Shown piece by piece: positions 32,893-33,891 of a stretch of DNA of 33,891 nucleotides. The notes under the pieces are model-generated. The model searched no databases, was not told the DNA's origin, and saw nothing but the letters and a program-made list of their open reading frames with translations. Position numbers and translations under genes: made by a program. Each line of letters begins with the position of its first letter. Within the stretch, counting starts at the first letter, position 1. Source of the DNA: Bacillota bacterium (GTDB taxonomy: Bacteria > Bacillota > UBA4882 > UBA8346); contig JAEZCE010000067.1 in the NCBI GenBank assembly GCA_023429995.1, positions 1-33,891 on the forward strand. Direction: 5' to 3'.

Positions 32893-33738
32893 ATGCCTGT
32901 GCACAAAGATCGATATCGGCGGCCGCAGCAGACGGACGCGAGCACGCGGGTGCGGCCGGTGTTCGATGATTTCCATTTGCTGCGAATGGAGGGCGACTAC
33001 GAGTATCCGCGGCACCAGCACACGAACTATGAAGTGATCCTGGTCGATCGCGGGCCGTATCGCTGCGAGCTGAATCGGGCGGAGTTGAAGCTGGCCGACG
33101 GACAGGTGCTGGTGATCAAGCCGGGCGACTGGCATCAGGATCATCTGCGCGATGGCCAGCGGCACTACGTGCTGCATTTCAGGTTGCTCGATGCCGAGGC
33201 GGGCCGGCCGGTGACGCCGCTGTTTCGTGACGATGTGGCGCCGGCGGAACAGATTTGTCGGGGCGATTATGCGCGGGACGCATGGATCCTGCGCGAGTTG
33301 CGGCGCGAGGCGGAGGGCCGTGGGCCGTATGCTGGCGCGGTGCAGGATTCGCTGCTGGAGACCCTTTTCTGGAAGCTCGTGCGCGGGCTGCCGTCGGTGT
33401 CGCTAAGCGAGCAGCTGCGGCAACTGCCGCAGGCGGAGGCGCGGCGGGAGGCGATTGGCGCGGTGTTGATGAAGCATCTGGCGCGCAATCCGACGGTCCC
33501 GGAGCTCGCGGCGGCGTTGCGGATGAGTCCGCGACATCTGGTAAACCAATGTCGCGAGCTCTTTGGGCAGTCGCCGGCGCGGCTATTGCTGGAGTGGAAG
33601 CTGCGGCGGGCCGAGGAACTGCTGCGGCATCGCCGGATGCGGGTGCAAGAGGTCAGCGAGGAGCTGGGGTTTGCGAACGCGTATCATTTTTCGCGGGCGT
33701 TTAAACGCGTGCGCGGGCGGCCGCCGTCGGAGGCCTGA
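32893..33738 (+). CDS. AraC-family transcriptional regulator
   Basis: A 281-residue cytoplasmic regulator. The N-terminal half is a cupin-like effector domain (PRHQHTNYEVILVDRGPY and LVIKPGDWHQDH), typical of regulators that sense sugars. The C-terminal 95 residues hold two helix-turn-helix motifs, with TVPELAAALRMSPRHLVNQCRELFGQSP and VQEVSEELGFANAYHFSRAFKRVRG, the standard AraC/XylS signature. The frame is open far upstream, but that part is antisense to the dehydrogenase genes and has no family character, so ATG 32893 (MPVHKDRY) is the start. Being divergent from mmsA, it most likely controls that operon in response to a pathway sugar or intermediate. Confidence 0.92.
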   Translation: MPVHKDRYRRPQQTDASTRVRPVFDDFHLLRMEGDYEYPRHQHTNYEVILVDRGPYRCELNRAELKLADGQVLVIKPGDWHQDHLRDGQRHYVLHFRLLDAEAGRPVTPLFRDDVAPAEQICRGDYARDAWILRELRREAEGRGPYAGAVQDSLLETLFWKLVRGLPSVSLSEQLRQLPQAEARREAIGAVLMKHLARNPTVPELAAALRMSPRHLVNQCRELFGQSPARLLLEWKLRRAEELLRHRRMRVQEVSEELGFANAYHFSRAFKRVRGRPPSEA

Positions 33739-33772
33739 GGCGAAGCTAATTTCTCCCGGGGTTCCTCGCGGA

Positions 33773-33891
33773 TCAGGTCGCGATGGGGTTCGCGGCTTTG
33801 ACGGGGAAGGGCATGGCGGTGTCGCCGACTTGATAATCGGTGAGCACGGAGAAGCGGAAGGTGGACCCTTCGCCGGGGCGGCTTTCGACGG
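33773..33891 (-). CDS. C-terminal end of a sensor histidine kinase (partial)
   Basis: Reading the minus strand from the window edge gives 38 codons ending at a TGA (33773-33775). The fragment contains ESRPGEGSTFRFSVLT, which is the glycine-rich G2 box and final strand of the HATPase_c domain of histidine kinases. The 20-odd residues after it (DYQVGDTAMPFPVK) are a short tail, or a linker to a receiver domain that is not present. The rest of the gene is outside the window. It is convergent with the AraC regulator, with a 34-base gap. Confidence 0.7.
   Translation of the reverse strand, partial: VESRPGEGSTFRFSVLTDYQVGDTAMPFPVKAANPIAT

Overview
The window is GC-rich (roughly 64% by eye) and reads as a chromosomal segment of a polysaccharide-degrading Gram-negative bacterium, most likely Verrucomicrobiota, family Opitutaceae. 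This assignment is an inference. It rests on the TonB-dependent receptor with an 'SPFTVSSS..RGYQA..TLAGTR' N-terminus, the very large secreted protein with poly-serine linkers and MBG repeats, and start codons that lack Shine-Dalgarno motifs throughout. No mobile elements, tRNAs, rRNAs or CRISPR arrays were seen.

Region 1 (1-8 kb) is a glycan-use locus. On the minus strand a secreted tandem beta-propeller, GH43-like protein (3056-4965, interrupted by one frameshift) is followed by a GH78-type alpha-L-rhamnosidase with a twin-arginine leader (122-3019). Divergent on the plus strand are a mannonate-dehydratase-like protein (5141-6127) and a sodium:solute symporter (6182-7966), followed by a TonB-dependent outer-membrane receptor (8273-11839). 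Together they suggest uptake and breakdown of a glycan containing rhamnose and uronic acid, with the uronate passing through mannonate.

Region 2 (12.3-21.8 kb) is one gene of 9.5 kb encoding a 3181-residue secreted protein. It holds two homologous clan-GH-A-like putative catalytic modules, a duplicated N-terminal module, three BIG2 Ig-like repeats, two discoidin-like modules, FN3, Ig, CBM9, He_PIG and three MBG modules, two pure serine linkers (48 and 43 residues) and a C-terminal beta-solenoid-like module. It is the most unusual object in the window. I cannot place its putative catalytic modules in a named glycoside hydrolase family.

Region 3 (21.8-25.2 kb) has two divergent membrane-protein genes: a GT-C-like polytopic glycosyltransferase candidate, and a fusion of a signal peptide, an extracytoplasmic domain and an isoprenylcysteine-methyltransferase-like membrane domain.

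Region 4 (25.2-32.6 kb) is a compact minus-strand operon in the order methylmalonate/malonate-semialdehyde dehydrogenase, zinc-type alcohol dehydrogenase, aldehyde dehydrogenase, class II aldolase, GH9-like protein, gluconokinase. It is divergent from an AraC-family regulator (32893-33738). The kinase, aldolase and malonate-semialdehyde dehydrogenase could form the lower half of an inositol-like pathway, with a gluconokinase-family enzyme in place of the usual IolC. The GH9-like protein has no signal peptide and appears to lack the canonical catalytic residues. The window ends in the C-terminal end of a sensor histidine kinase on the minus strand.
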